A DNA stretch of 60,583 nt from CALCCV01 sp964388665 (GCA_964388665.1 CAYMBJ010000019.1:1-60583), one strand, 5' to 3'; counted from the first letter of the stretch, positions 17,285-26,232 are shown. Notes: a model not told the origin generated them from the sequence alone. Numbers and translations: made by a program.

Positions 17285-18052
17285 TCAGTTGACCATTTTG
17301 AAAAATCGCCCCCAACGTAGGGTCAACGGATTGCAGAGAAAACTCGCCACGGGCAGCGTTTTTTCACAGCTCAGCCAAATGAAGGAAGCGCGACCTAAAA
17401 TATTTTTTTTGGGGAGAAAGCCCCAATATCGGCTATCAGAAGAGTTGTTGCGATTGTCACCCATCATGAACAGATGGCCTTCAGGAACCACCACTGGACC
17501 AAATGGCTCACCGTACATATCCCCTTTCCTCAGCAATATACTGTGATCCACGTCACCAAGTATTTCTGAAAAGTGCACATAGCTCTCTTTGCTATCAGTA
17601 GTATCAGTTTCTGAGCGCTGAAAATCAGAGTCATGCATCCATTCAAAATCATCTGGCCGAGAGGGAACCCGTTTTTCGACAATCTCATCGTTGATGTATA
17701 GTGTCCCGTTTTCATAGTAAATCTTGTCGCCTGGAAGCCCTACGACACGTTTGATGAAAAACGTACTCATGTCTCGCGGGTACTTAAAAACGATGACCTC
17801 TCCCCGCTTAGGCTCGTTGAATTTCACCAGCCAATTCTCGCTAAAAGGAACTCGCAGGCCATAGACAGACTTGTTAACAAAAATATGGTCATTAACTAAC
17901 AATGAGGGAAACATGCTTCCGGAAGGAATGACATAGGCCTCTAAAAATGCCCAGCGAATGCCTAGGGCAATTAAAATCGCCAAGCCAATAGAACCGTATC
18001 CCTCTGTCCAAAACTTCCGCTCTTTTAAATTCCATCCTTTGTACGTGCTCAT
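17285..18052 (-). CDS. lepB: signal peptidase I (first of two)
   Basis: This is the same enzyme type as the next gene: catalytic Ser in PSGSMFPSL, Lys in FIKRVVGLPGDK, and GDNRNNSSDSRYWGFLP. The ATG at 18050-18052 was chosen because AGGAG lies six bases before it. The 255-residue protein has one clear membrane segment near residue 20-37. It has a larger insert (about 130-180, charged) between boxes than its neighbour, which may alter substrate preference. It follows lepA by 22 bases, giving the classic lepA-lepB order plus a duplicate. Confidence 0.95.
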   Translation of the reverse strand: MSTYKGWNLKERKFWTEGYGSIGLAILIALGIRWAFLEAYVIPSGSMFPSLLVNDHIFVNKSVYGLRVPFSENWLVKFNEPKRGEVIVFKYPRDMSTFFIKRVVGLPGDKIYYENGTLYINDEIVEKRVPSRPDDFEWMHDSDFQRSETDTTDSKESYVHFSEILGDVDHSILLRKGDMYGEPFGPVVVPEGHLFMMGDNRNNSSDSRYWGFLPKKNILGRASFIWLSCEKTLPVASFLCNPLTLRWGRFFKMVN

Positions 18053-18074
18053 CAACAACTCCTGTGGTGTCGCT

Positions 18075-19874
18075 TCAATCTTCCACTTTTAAAATAGCAA
18101 GAAATGCTTCCTGTGGAACATCCACAGAGCCAATCTGTTTCATACGTTTCTTACCTTCTTTTTGTCTTTCAAGAAGTTTTCGCTTTCGCGAAATATCACC
18201 GCCATAGCACTTTGCTGTGACGTCCTTTCTCAGTGCGCCCAAAGTTTCGCGCGCAACAATCTTGGCGCCAACCGCGGCCTGTATCGCCACCTGATACTGC
18301 TGTCGCGGAATCAGTTCCTTCATCTTTTCAACCAACAATCGACCACGGTTCTGCGACTTGCTGCGATGAAGGATGAGTGATAGCGCATCCACCGGCTCAC
18401 CGTTGATTAGGATATCCATTTTTACTAAGTCGGCCTCTTCAAAATCCAAAAATTCATACTCTAAGGATGCATAGCCCTTTGAAATGGATTTGAGGCGATC
18501 ATAAAAATCCATAACCATCTCATTCATTGGTAGCTTGTATTCAATGATGACTTTCTTTTCATTGATATAATCCATTTTTTGCTGCAAACCACGCTTGTCT
18601 TCGCACAGCTTTAAGATGGCGCCGATATACTCGGTGGGAGTGTGAATGGTGACTTTAACAAAAGGCTCTTCCATTTTAGCAATCGCGGTCTCAGCTGGCA
18701 TTTGCGAGGGGTTTTCTAGATACATGATTTCGCCATCTGTTTTGGTGAAGCGATAAACAACCGTTGGCGCAGTTGTGATCAAGTTGAGGTTAAACTCTCT
18801 TTCAAGTCGCTCCTGAACGATCTCCATGTGCAATAGTCCCAAAAATCCACAGCGATAGCCAAAACCAAGAGCCAAGGATTTCTCCACTTCAAAAGAAAGA
18901 GAGGAGTCATTTAATGCCAATTTATCCAACGCGTCTTTTAGGTCCTCATAGTCATCTGCAATGACCGGAAAAATTCCCGCAAACACCATAGGTTTGATTC
19001 GCTTGAATCCAGGCAAAGGTTCGACGGCTCCCTGCTTGAGTGTGGTGACAGTATCGCCAACTTTAACATCGCGAATGTCTTTTATTCCACAGATCAAAAA
19101 GCCAACCTCTCCTGCAGAAAGAGTCTCCACATTTGCTGGGAAGGGCATGTTCTTGCCCAATTTTAAAACTTCATAACTTCGGTCCGTCATCATGAAGCGA
19201 ATGCGATCGCCCTTTTTTACAGAGCCATCCATCATACGGATCAACACAATAACTCCCTGGTAAGCATCAAACCAAGAGTCAAAAATCAGCGCCCGCAAAG
19301 GTTTGTCTGCATTGGCTTGAGGGGGTGGGACCTTGTTCACCACTGCCTCAAGGATTTCGACAATGCCGATTTTTTCTTTGGCGCTGGCATGAATAATTTC
19401 GCTACAGTCCAAGCCAATCGTGTCCTCAATCTGTCGAGTCACACCTTCTGGATCGGCACTGGGAAGATCAATTTTATTGAGTACGGGAATGATTTCGAGA
19501 TTGTTATTGATGGCCAAAAATACATTGGCAAGAGTCTGGGCCTCGACGCCTTGAGCGGCATCCACGACCAACACAGCTCCTTCACAGGCCGCCAAGGACC
19601 GCGACACTTCATAACTGAAGTCCACATGCCCGGGCGTATCGATGAGATTGAGCTGATAATCCTTGCCGTCTTTAGCTCGGTACTTGAGGCAAACAGTCTG
19701 TGCCTTGATCGTAATGCCCCGCTCGCGCTCAAGCTCCATATTATCAAGAAATTGGTCCTTTTGTTCTCGCACAGTGAGGGAACCTGTCGAGTTCAATAGA
19801 CCATCCGCAAGAGTCGACTTCCCGTGATCAATATGGGCAATAATGGAAAAATTGCGGATGTATTTTGGATCCAT
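18075..19874 (-). CDS. lepA: elongation factor 4 (LepA)
   Basis: LepA is a ribosome-binding GTPase that back-translocates or remodels stalled ribosomes. The 599-residue product has G1 AHIDHGKSTLAD, G3 DTPGHVDFSYE and G4 NKIDLP. EF-G-like domains II, III and V follow, and the LepA-specific C-terminal domain ends in RKRKLLERQKEGKKRMKQ. Length matches the family. It lies 48 bases downstream of metK on the same strand. Confidence 0.98.
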   Translation of the reverse strand: MDPKYIRNFSIIAHIDHGKSTLADGLLNSTGSLTVREQKDQFLDNMELERERGITIKAQTVCLKYRAKDGKDYQLNLIDTPGHVDFSYEVSRSLAACEGAVLVVDAAQGVEAQTLANVFLAINNNLEIIPVLNKIDLPSADPEGVTRQIEDTIGLDCSEIIHASAKEKIGIVEILEAVVNKVPPPQANADKPLRALIFDSWFDAYQGVIVLIRMMDGSVKKGDRIRFMMTDRSYEVLKLGKNMPFPANVETLSAGEVGFLICGIKDIRDVKVGDTVTTLKQGAVEPLPGFKRIKPMVFAGIFPVIADDYEDLKDALDKLALNDSSLSFEVEKSLALGFGYRCGFLGLLHMEIVQERLEREFNLNLITTAPTVVYRFTKTDGEIMYLENPSQMPAETAIAKMEEPFVKVTIHTPTEYIGAILKLCEDKRGLQQKMDYINEKKVIIEYKLPMNEMVMDFYDRLKSISKGYASLEYEFLDFEEADLVKMDILINGEPVDALSLILHRSKSQNRGRLLVEKMKELIPRQQYQVAIQAAVGAKIVARETLGALRKDVTAKCYGGDISRKRKLLERQKEGKKRMKQIGSVDVPQEAFLAILKVED

Positions 19875-19922
19875 TTCTTGATCTAAACCTTCTGGCCAAC
19901 CTATGCGGCCTCATGATTGGCA

Positions 19923-21083
19923 TTAGAGGCCTTTGACGACTTCTTTTAATTCGTCAACTTTATTGGTGCGTTCCCAAGTGAAGCCTTCCTCATTTCGACC
20001 AAAATGTCCATAAGCGGCTGTATTTTTATAAATAGGCTTTAACAAATCAAAATCGCGGGTGATGTGTGCAGGCTTTAAGCTCCAAATTTTATGGATAGCT
20101 TTCTCAAGCTTCTCGGCGCCAACCATGCTAGTGCCATAGTCATTGACATTGATACTGACGGGCTCTGCCACGCCTATGGCGTAAGCCACTTGGACCAAAC
20201 ACTTTTCAGCTAAACCAGCGGCTACGATATTCTTAGCAATGTGCCGGCATGCATAGGCTGCTGATCTATCCACTTTTGAAGGATCTTTGCCTGAAAACGC
20301 ACCACCGCCATGCGCTCCATGACCGCCATAAGTGTCGACGATGATTTTTCGGCCCGTAAGTCCAGCATCCCCCATGGGGCCGCCCGTCACAAATCGGCCG
20401 GTTGGGTTGACAAAGAATTTGGTCGATTTAGAAATCCACTTGCTAGGGACATTCTCTTTAACCAAATGCTCCATGATGAAGTCTTTGATTGTTTTATGAT
20501 CAACGTCTTCAGAATGCTGCGTGGACACCACGATGGCATCAATTCCCGTGGGCTTACCATCCTCATAGCGAACCGTCACTTGGGATTTGGCATCTGGGCG
20601 CAGCCAGTTGACCACATTTTTTTTGCGGTAGGTCGCGAGATTTTTAACAAGAGCATGGGAGATTGAAAGTGACAGTGGCATGAACTCTGGCGTTTCGTTG
20701 ACAGCAAAGCCAAACATCAGACCTTGGTCACCAGCTCCCTGCTCGTCACTTAGAGTTTGCTTCACGCCCATCGCGATATCTGGACTTTGGGTTCCCAAAC
20801 CCACAAGGACGCCGCAAGTATTGTAATCAAACCCCTTGCGTGAGTCATCATAGCCAATTCTCTTTATAGCGTCTCGGGCCACCTGAGCATAATTCACCTT
20901 GGCCGAGGTCGTGATTTCGCCGCCGATCATGACCAAGCCCGTAGTGAGCATGGTTTCGCAAGCCACTCGCCCATGAGGATCCTGCTCTAAGATGGCGTCC
21001 AAAATAGAATCGCTGACTTGATCTGCCATCTTGTCTGGATGACCTTCTGATACTGACTCGCTTGTAAATAGATAATTTTTCAT
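19923..21083 (-). CDS. metK: S-adenosylmethionine synthase
   Basis: MetK makes S-adenosylmethionine from ATP and methionine. The ATG at 21081-21083 (MKNYLFTSES) was chosen: it matches the family start and has CCGGAGGG upstream, and the 21 extra upstream codons do not look like protein. The 386-residue product holds GHPDKMADQ, GAGDQGLMFGFA and the P-loop-like GGGAFSGKDPSKVDRSA. A TTGACC-N17-TAGCTT promoter lies about 35 bases before the start. The leader is short and no SAM riboswitch is visible. Confidence 0.98.
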   Translation of the reverse strand: MKNYLFTSESVSEGHPDKMADQVSDSILDAILEQDPHGRVACETMLTTGLVMIGGEITTSAKVNYAQVARDAIKRIGYDDSRKGFDYNTCGVLVGLGTQSPDIAMGVKQTLSDEQGAGDQGLMFGFAVNETPEFMPLSLSISHALVKNLATYRKKNVVNWLRPDAKSQVTVRYEDGKPTGIDAIVVSTQHSEDVDHKTIKDFIMEHLVKENVPSKWISKSTKFFVNPTGRFVTGGPMGDAGLTGRKIIVDTYGGHGAHGGGAFSGKDPSKVDRSAAYACRHIAKNIVAAGLAEKCLVQVAYAIGVAEPVSINVNDYGTSMVGAEKLEKAIHKIWSLKPAHITRDFDLLKPIYKNTAAYGHFGRNEEGFTWERTNKVDELKEVVKGL

Positions 21084-21117
21084 GCTCTTCAACCCTCCGG
21101 AGTTTCGTCTGGGCGCC

Positions 21118-21146
21118 AAGCTAGCAAAGAGGGGAATGGGGGTCAA
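21118..21146 (-). promoter_or_regulatory. candidate metK promoter
   Basis: On the minus strand TTGACC (21141-21146) and TAGCTT (21118-21123) have a 17-base spacer, with TGC directly before the -10 hexamer (extended -10). Transcription would start near 21111, giving a leader of about 28 bases. It lies downstream of the structured element at 21218-21358, which therefore would not be in the metK mRNA. Confidence 0.5.
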
Positions 21147-21217
21147 GGCAGAGATGAATTCGCCATTCTGCCTTTTATACGATTTAGGGTGATTTATGGT
21201 TTAAGCACTAAATTGCA

Positions 21218-21358
21218 CCAATTTTAAGTCGAGTTTAGACCGAGGCGGCAAGGCTGGAGTCGCTGAGGCGTGCTTCCCGCACGTCGCAAGCGACGATAGT
21301 CGCGTCGCAAGCGACGACAGTCGCAGCCAACAAAGGCCTAAACTCGAATCGAAATTGG
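21218..21358. repeat. large hairpin-forming element with nested palindromes
   Basis: Imperfect 24-base inverted arms (21218-21241 and 21335-21358) enclose about 93 G+C-rich bases. Inside are two copies of the palindrome CGTCGCAAGCGACG (from 21291 and 21303) and repeated AGTCGC units. The right arm ends two bases from the hpf stop codon. The whole could fold into a branched stem. It may be the terminator of the lpt-rpoN-hpf transcript, a REP/MITE-like repeat, or a structured RNA. No second copy was noticed in this window. Confidence 0.6.
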
Positions 21359-21360
21359 TA

Positions 21361-21732
21361 TTAGGCGGCTTTGCGATAGGGCCAAGAGTACTCAAGCTGA
21401 GTATTCAGCGACTTCAATTTTCCCTCCTTAGAGAGGTGAGGCTTTTTGTGATGCTTGTTCACTTTGCGAATTTTAAGGAGCTGCTTTTGGATTTTATCCA
21501 TGGCCTCGTCAATGGCCTGATAAATGTCTCCAGCCATTCCCGAACCGCGCAAATATCGCTCTTTTGTATTCATTGAGATTTCAGCCTTAAAACGACCGCG
21601 AAATTTCGAAAAGTAGACATGCGCAAAAGCGTCCTTTAAAAGAAATCGCCCCGTTTTGGTAAGCTTCTCTTTGGTATACTCTTCTAGGTTTAAGGATTGA
21701 TCGAGGTGCTTGAAAGTGATCTGTACTCGCAT
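21361..21732 (-). CDS. hpf: ribosome hibernation promoting factor
   Basis: HPF binds the 30S subunit and stores ribosomes as inactive dimers in starved cells. The 123-residue product matches the HPF/YfiA S30AE fold: it starts MRVQITFKHLD, with EEYTKEKLTKTGRFL in helix 1 and a conserved AGDIYQAIDEAMDKIQKQL helix 2. A basic tail (HHKKPH) follows. It lacks the second domain of long HPF. It lies downstream of rpoN, as in E. coli. For a predator that alternates growth and starved attack phases, such a factor is an expected gene. Confidence 0.93.
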   Translation of the reverse strand: MRVQITFKHLDQSLNLEEYTKEKLTKTGRFLLKDAFAHVYFSKFRGRFKAEISMNTKERYLRGSGMAGDIYQAIDEAMDKIQKQLLKIRKVNKHHKKPHLSKEGKLKSLNTQLEYSWPYRKAA

Positions 21733-21753
21733 GAAAATTTCTCCTCACTGAAT

Positions 21754-21783
21754 CAGATATCGTATTTTCAGACATCATATCTG
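21754..21783. promoter_or_regulatory. inverted repeat upstream of hpf
   Basis: CAGATAT (21754-21760) and ATATCTG (21777-21783) are perfect arms 16 bases apart, in the 244-base gap between rpoN and hpf and about 22 bases before the hpf start codon. It could be an operator or an mRNA stem near the ribosome binding site. No named regulator can be assigned. Confidence 0.35.
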
Positions 21784-21976
21784 AACGCAATTCTGACTTA
21801 TGTCCTGTATCGGTAGGTCGAAAGGTAAATTTTAGCTAAACATGAACATTTGAAATAAAAAATTCTGTCCAAGATTGGGATTCACCATTTACAGCTCATC
21901 CGGCACGAGGTTGATTCTAAGATTTTTCTTTTGTTGCAAGCTGAGACAATCAGCCGAAATTCTTCAGGACGAGCTG

Positions 21977-23404
21977 CTAGAAGAATTTTTTGCGCTGAGA
22001 GGAAGGCAATATTTTTAGCATTTCGCGATATTTTGCGACTGTTCTACGCGCGATCCGAATGCCCTCTTTAGACAAAATTTCTGCAAGCTTTTGATCTGAA
22101 AGCGGGCTCTTTACATTTTCTTTGGCAATCAAATCTTTGATTCGTAATTTAACGGATTCGCTCGCCATTGAGTCGCCATCGCCTGATTCTAAACCCGAAT
22201 TGAAAAAATATTTTAATTCGTAAATCCCCTGCGGAGTGTGCACATACTTTGAAGTGGTCACGCGAGACACCGTTGACTCATGCATACCAATATCATTGGC
22301 AATGTCTCGTAGCACCATGGGCTTCAAATGCGCAGCGCCTTTTTCAAAAAATTCTCGCTGGTGGCGCACAATGCTTTCAGTCACTCTGTATATTGTCCGC
22401 TGCCGCTGATGAATACTTTTGATCAACCACACTGCTGACTTTAGCTTATCCTGAATATACTCTTGCTCCTGCTTTTTTGAAGTGCCGCCTTTAAGCATAT
22501 TCTTGTAAAAATTCGAGATCTTCAGTCGCGGCAGCCCATCTTCATTGAGTGAAACGACGTACTCGTCGCCGACTTTGTAGACGTAAACATCAGGAAGCAC
22601 ATACTCGGTATCATTGGTAACAAAGGCCCGCCCTGGTTTAGGATCCATTGAATAGATAATTTTTGACAGCTCAATGATAACTTCGCGAGAAACGTTCATC
22701 GCTTTGGCAATGCCATCATAGTTTTTCTTTTGCAGATCATTAAGGTGGGTATTGATCAGATGCACTAGATCTTTTGTGTCTTCTTCCAAGTGCTTGGCCT
22801 GAATTAATAGACACTCCTTAAGGTCTCGGGCCCCCACGCCAGCAGGATCAAATTCGTGGATCAAAGTGAGCACATCTTCAAGGTCTTCGACGGAAACCTC
22901 TTCATCAGCGGCAATCTGCGCCAAGGGCACCTTGATATAGCCATCCTCATCAATGTAGCTTATCAGAACATCGGCAATGGCCGCTTCATCCTCGGCAAAC
23001 GAGGTCATTTTAACTTGCCATGCTAAATGATCATAAAGAGTTTCCTGAGTCGTAATTACATTTTCGTAATTCATGATTTCTTCGCTGCCCGCCATTCCTG
23101 AGACTGGGGGCTTAGTGTTCTGCTCTAAATAATTTTCCCACTCAAATTCGTCTTGTTTTTGAGGATCTTGAACACTTTCATTATTAGGCACTGTCTGCTC
23201 AAGGTTCTCCTGAGCTTCTTTGGTTCGCTGAAGGTCTTCGGGATTGAGCTCATGAGCTTCTTCCAAAATGGGGTTGTCTTCTAGCTCTTCTCGCACTGCC
23301 GTTTCCAACTCCATACGCGACATCTGCAACAGCTTGATTGCCTGCTGCAACTGGGGAGTGATTACTAAATTTTGCGAGAGATTCATCGTTTGTTTTAGTG
23401 CCAT
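21977..23404 (-). CDS. rpoN: RNA polymerase sigma-54 factor
   Basis: RpoN directs RNA polymerase to -24/-12 promoters, which need an AAA+ activator. The 475-residue protein has the Gln/Leu-rich activator-interacting region I (about 1-50) and an acidic region II. The core-binding region follows, then the helix-turn-helix and the diagnostic RpoN box ARRTVAKYRE near residue 455. It sits between lptB and hpf, as in many Proteobacteria. A matching NtrC-type activator is encoded at 43938-45362. Confidence 0.98.
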   Translation of the reverse strand: MALKQTMNLSQNLVITPQLQQAIKLLQMSRMELETAVREELEDNPILEEAHELNPEDLQRTKEAQENLEQTVPNNESVQDPQKQDEFEWENYLEQNTKPPVSGMAGSEEIMNYENVITTQETLYDHLAWQVKMTSFAEDEAAIADVLISYIDEDGYIKVPLAQIAADEEVSVEDLEDVLTLIHEFDPAGVGARDLKECLLIQAKHLEEDTKDLVHLINTHLNDLQKKNYDGIAKAMNVSREVIIELSKIIYSMDPKPGRAFVTNDTEYVLPDVYVYKVGDEYVVSLNEDGLPRLKISNFYKNMLKGGTSKKQEQEYIQDKLKSAVWLIKSIHQRQRTIYRVTESIVRHQREFFEKGAAHLKPMVLRDIANDIGMHESTVSRVTTSKYVHTPQGIYELKYFFNSGLESGDGDSMASESVKLRIKDLIAKENVKSPLSDQKLAEILSKEGIRIARRTVAKYREMLKILPSSQRKKFF

Positions 23405-23417
23405 GTATTAGATTCTA

Positions 23418-24185
23418 TTACAGTTTGAAGTTTTCTCCCAGATAAAATTTGCGCGCCAGCTCCGAATTCGCAATTTCTAAGGCAGTTCCTTGGACTTGTA
23501 TTTGTCCCTCTTTCAGAATATAGGCAATGTCGCATATTCCTAATGTCTCCCTAACATTGTGGTCCGTGATGAGCACCCCTAGACCTTGAGCGCGAAGATC
23601 GCGAATAATGTTTTGTATATCCGCAACAGCAATGGGATCAATACCTGCAAAAGGCTCGTCCAAAAGCAAAAACTTGGGTGAACCGGCCAAAGCTCTGGCT
23701 ATCTCAACCCGACGCCGCTCGCCTCCTGACAATGCATATCCAGGGCTATCTCGCAGATGCTGAATTCGAAAACTCGCCAGTAGATTTTCTAGCTTTTGAG
23801 CACGCTGCGCCCCATTGTAGCCATGTGCTTCTAGGGCCACTTGAATATTTTCACGCACAGACAATTTGCGAAAGATGCTTGGTTCCTGCGCAAGATAACT
23901 TAGACCCACCCTCGCTCTTTTGTACATTGGAAAGCGGGTGATATTTTTACTATCTAAAAAAATATCGCCCTGATCCGGATCCACTAAACCAACCACCATA
24001 TAAAACGATGTCGTTTTGCCGGCGCCATTGGGTCCTAAGAGGCCAACCACTTGCCCCGAGCCCACAGAAAAGCCCACATCCTTGACCACAGCTCTGCCCC
24101 GATAGGATTTGCAAATTCCCTCAATCTTCAAAACATGTGCGCTTTCGTTCGCGCTGCCATTTACGGTGCCGCTGCTTTCTGCCAC
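23418..24185 (-). CDS. lptB: LPS export ABC transporter ATPase LptB
   Basis: LptB powers extraction of lipopolysaccharide from the inner membrane by LptFG. The 255-residue product has Walker A GPNGAGKTT, the LptB-type AQEPSIFRKLSVRENI stretch, signature LSGGERRRVEIARAL, Walker B FLLLDEPFAGIDP and the switch histidine in ITDHNVRETL. It uses a GTG start 41 bases after lptC(A) and is 13 bases from rpoN. The membrane partners LptFG are not in the window. Confidence 0.97.
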   Translation of the reverse strand: MAESSGTVNGSANESAHVLKIEGICKSYRGRAVVKDVGFSVGSGQVVGLLGPNGAGKTTSFYMVVGLVDPDQGDIFLDSKNITRFPMYKRARVGLSYLAQEPSIFRKLSVRENIQVALEAHGYNGAQRAQKLENLLASFRIQHLRDSPGYALSGGERRRVEIARALAGSPKFLLLDEPFAGIDPIAVADIQNIIRDLRAQGLGVLITDHNVRETLGICDIAYILKEGQIQVQGTALEIANSELARKFYLGENFKL

Positions 24186-24226
24186 TTCCTCAACCCTTAC
24201 TTTGCCTTCTAATCGCCGACAAATCG

Positions 24227-25162
24227 CTAATTGCGCTCGATTTTGACCTGCTTACCGCCATCGAGCAAGATGATTTCATCTCCCTCAAACTCATCGCCAA
24301 GATGTGTAACAACCGGTGAGCCCCGCAGCGCAATCCTCTTTGTCGCCACATCTATCACCGCGACGCTGCTCTTTGCTGTGTGCTCTGGATCTTTCATCTT
24401 TACGCCACCCCGCACTTCGATCCGCGTCAACTTGTTTTTATTGGAAGAGAAGAACACAACTTCAGGCGCTTCTACAACATACTCCAGATAGTCCATTTTC
24501 ATCTGCCCCGAAAAAGTTGCAATCTTATTCTTGGCACTGAACTCAGCTTTTTCGGAACGGATATTAACTGTTCCGCCATCCGCTAAAGGCTTTGACGCCC
24601 GAATGTTATCAAAAATTTCCATGCGCCTGTCATTGACATGAGACACCATGCGATCTCCACGGAGCTTCACGCCATCCAAGTTTGAATCCTTCGGGCCTCG
24701 TAGGTGAACCTCGCCTGGGCTGACGAGTTGGCGATTGCTAGCGGTGTATATCATCACATCACTGGTAAATACATAGCCGTTGGGTGTTCGCGTGACGGCA
24801 TGCCCCTGCACAGATATGTCTTTGCCGCGCACAAAGCCTTTGTCACCTGTGACCGTAAAACTCAAAACATTGTCCGTAAAAAATTTGACTTCGACATCAC
24901 CGACCTCTAGCGTACCCTCATTTTTGCTTCCTGCAGCCGTGAGAGCTTTCAGCTCCCAGTCCTTTTTTCCGTCCTGGGTTTCAAAAGCTTGCATGCCTTT
25001 TAAGGAGTACTCGGGTGTATTTGGATCAGGCGCCACGACGGGATCCACTTTGACTGAGGGTTCAGGATGTTCATGAATAATGTCTGGGAGCACATACATG
25101 GCGAGAAAGGCCATCGCCCCCAAGAAAATAAAAAAAACCCACTGCCTTATTTTTAAAGACAT
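24227..25162 (-). CDS. lptC: LptC with a fused LptA-like domain
   Basis: The 311-residue product has an N-terminal membrane anchor (about 7-25) and an LptC-type beta-jellyroll (about 48-200, beginning YSLKGMQAFETQDG). A second OstA/LptA-like unit (about 205-311) includes SEKAEFSAKNKIATFSG and ends DEFEGDEIILLDGGKQVKI. LptC is normally about 190 aa and LptA is a separate periplasmic protein encoded between lptC and lptB. No separate lptA exists here. It would form part of the periplasmic bridge for LPS. It follows the TolR-type gene by three bases. Fusion is inferred from length, repeated fold pattern and gene order. Confidence 0.82.
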   Translation of the reverse strand: MSLKIRQWVFFIFLGAMAFLAMYVLPDIIHEHPEPSVKVDPVVAPDPNTPEYSLKGMQAFETQDGKKDWELKALTAAGSKNEGTLEVGDVEVKFFTDNVLSFTVTGDKGFVRGKDISVQGHAVTRTPNGYVFTSDVMIYTASNRQLVSPGEVHLRGPKDSNLDGVKLRGDRMVSHVNDRRMEIFDNIRASKPLADGGTVNIRSEKAEFSAKNKIATFSGQMKMDYLEYVVEAPEVVFFSSNKNKLTRIEVRGGVKMKDPEHTAKSSVAVIDVATKRIALRGSPVVTHLGDEFEGDEIILLDGGKQVKIERN

Positions 25163-25165
25163 AGG

Positions 25166-25756
25166 TTACTCTGTTTTCGTTTCTACCTTTTTGTTGACAG
25201 AATAGCTAATTTCACCAACGCCGGCTTCTGTTGCGATAAATAGAATTTTTTTAACCGATAATATATCGATGTCCTTGTCAGCTAAGAGAGTCAACTTTCG
25301 CCAAGCATTGGGATCTTCCGTCTCTTCGCCACGCACCTGACTCACTTTTTCTTGAAGCTTTTTTTGCAAATTCTTTTCATTTTCCAACTTTGATGCTTCA
25401 AGCGCCTGTTGAATGGCCTCAACAAGTTTCGGATTGGAGTCACCGTACTCCATGCTTTTTAGCTCTTCATAGGGAATTATGCTGGTTTTATCTAAAAATA
25501 CTTCTTTACTAGAGAGTGTCAGCACGATGGCTGGCTTTAGATCTTTGGTGCTTTCTGCCTTTGGCAAAATCACCTCTTTAGGAATAAAGAGAACCTCGCC
25601 TGTCACATTGTAGTTTTGCAATAGGAATACAACAAGCACAGTGAACATATCGACCATCGCGGTCAAACTCAATAGCGCAGCTACAGAGCGCTTGCCACTC
25701 CTTTTGCCAAGAATGCGATGGTATCTGAATCTCTGACCTGGTTTGTGAATGGCCAT
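25166..25756 (-). CDS. ExbD/TolR-type motor protein (AglQ/AglS-like), long form
   Basis: ExbD/TolR-family proteins form, with a TolQ-type partner, a proton channel that does mechanical work. The 196-residue product has a basic N-terminus and one membrane segment with the channel aspartate in TAMVDMFTVLVVFLL. A periplasmic domain interrupted by a charged insert (about 110-150) follows. It lies two bases after a second TolR-type gene. In Myxococcus one TolQ (AglR) works with two TolR proteins (AglQ, AglS), the same stoichiometry as here. Which paralogue matches which Agl protein cannot be told. Confidence 0.85.
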   Translation of the reverse strand: MAIHKPGQRFRYHRILGKRSGKRSVAALLSLTAMVDMFTVLVVFLLQNYNVTGEVLFIPKEVILPKAESTKDLKPAIVLTLSSKEVFLDKTSIIPYEELKSMEYGDSNPKLVEAIQQALEASKLENEKNLQKKLQEKVSQVRGEETEDPNAWRKLTLLADKDIDILSVKKILFIATEAGVGEISYSVNKKVETKTE

Positions 25757-25758
25757 TG

Positions 25759-26232
25759 TTAAGGTTCTCCCGTCGCAAAGGCGATCGACTTAAAGCCCGA
25801 TTTAAGAATCAAATCCATGGTTCCAATGAGTCTCTCGTAAGGCAATTCGCCAGCGACTGCCATCACTGCATCTTCTTTTTGGGGATAGGCCTGGCGCGCT
25901 TGCTCAAGTCGGGCCTTGAGTGTGTCTTCATCAAAAGTGCCATTGACCAAGGGAATGGGAATGATCTGCGTATTGATGGTCAACAAATAGCCAGAAGTCT
26001 TCACGTCTAGCTTGAGCACGATCTCGGCACCAGGTGGTGGCGGCGTCGGTGGCTGGTTGTCCATCTTCCTACCTAGCATCGAAGCTCCCATTTGAATCAT
26101 AGAAACTTGAGACCACACAGCAGTGATCAGCAAAAATGTGATCAACACACTCATCAAATCGATGAATGGAACCAAGTTCAATTCAATGTTGGGATCGCGA
26201 CCTTTGCGACCACCCGTATCTATGTGAGCCAC
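25759..26232 (-). CDS. ExbD/TolR-type motor protein (AglQ/AglS-like), short form
   Basis: This 157-residue protein has the proton-channel aspartate in LNLVPFIDLMSVLITFLL (about 18-35). A proline-rich hinge (about 60-66) precedes a standard ExbD periplasmic domain. The GTG start has GGAGGGG upstream. It lies between the TolQ-type gene and the longer TolR-type gene, in the order expected for a TolQ-TolR-TolR motor. Assignment to the gliding machine comes from the adjacent TPR, barrel and AgmX-domain genes rather than from its own sequence. Confidence 0.88.
   Translation of the reverse strand: MAHIDTGGRKGRDPNIELNLVPFIDLMSVLITFLLITAVWSQVSMIQMGASMLGRKMDNQPPTPPPPGAEIVLKLDVKTSGYLLTINTQIIPIPLVNGTFDEDTLKARLEQARQAYPQKEDAVMAVAGELPYERLIGTMDLILKSGFKSIAFATGEP

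Noticed and set aside
21084..21217. SAM riboswitch ahead of metK
   Set aside because: The predicted leader is only about 28 bases and no SAM-I, SAM-II or SAM/SAH core was recognised.
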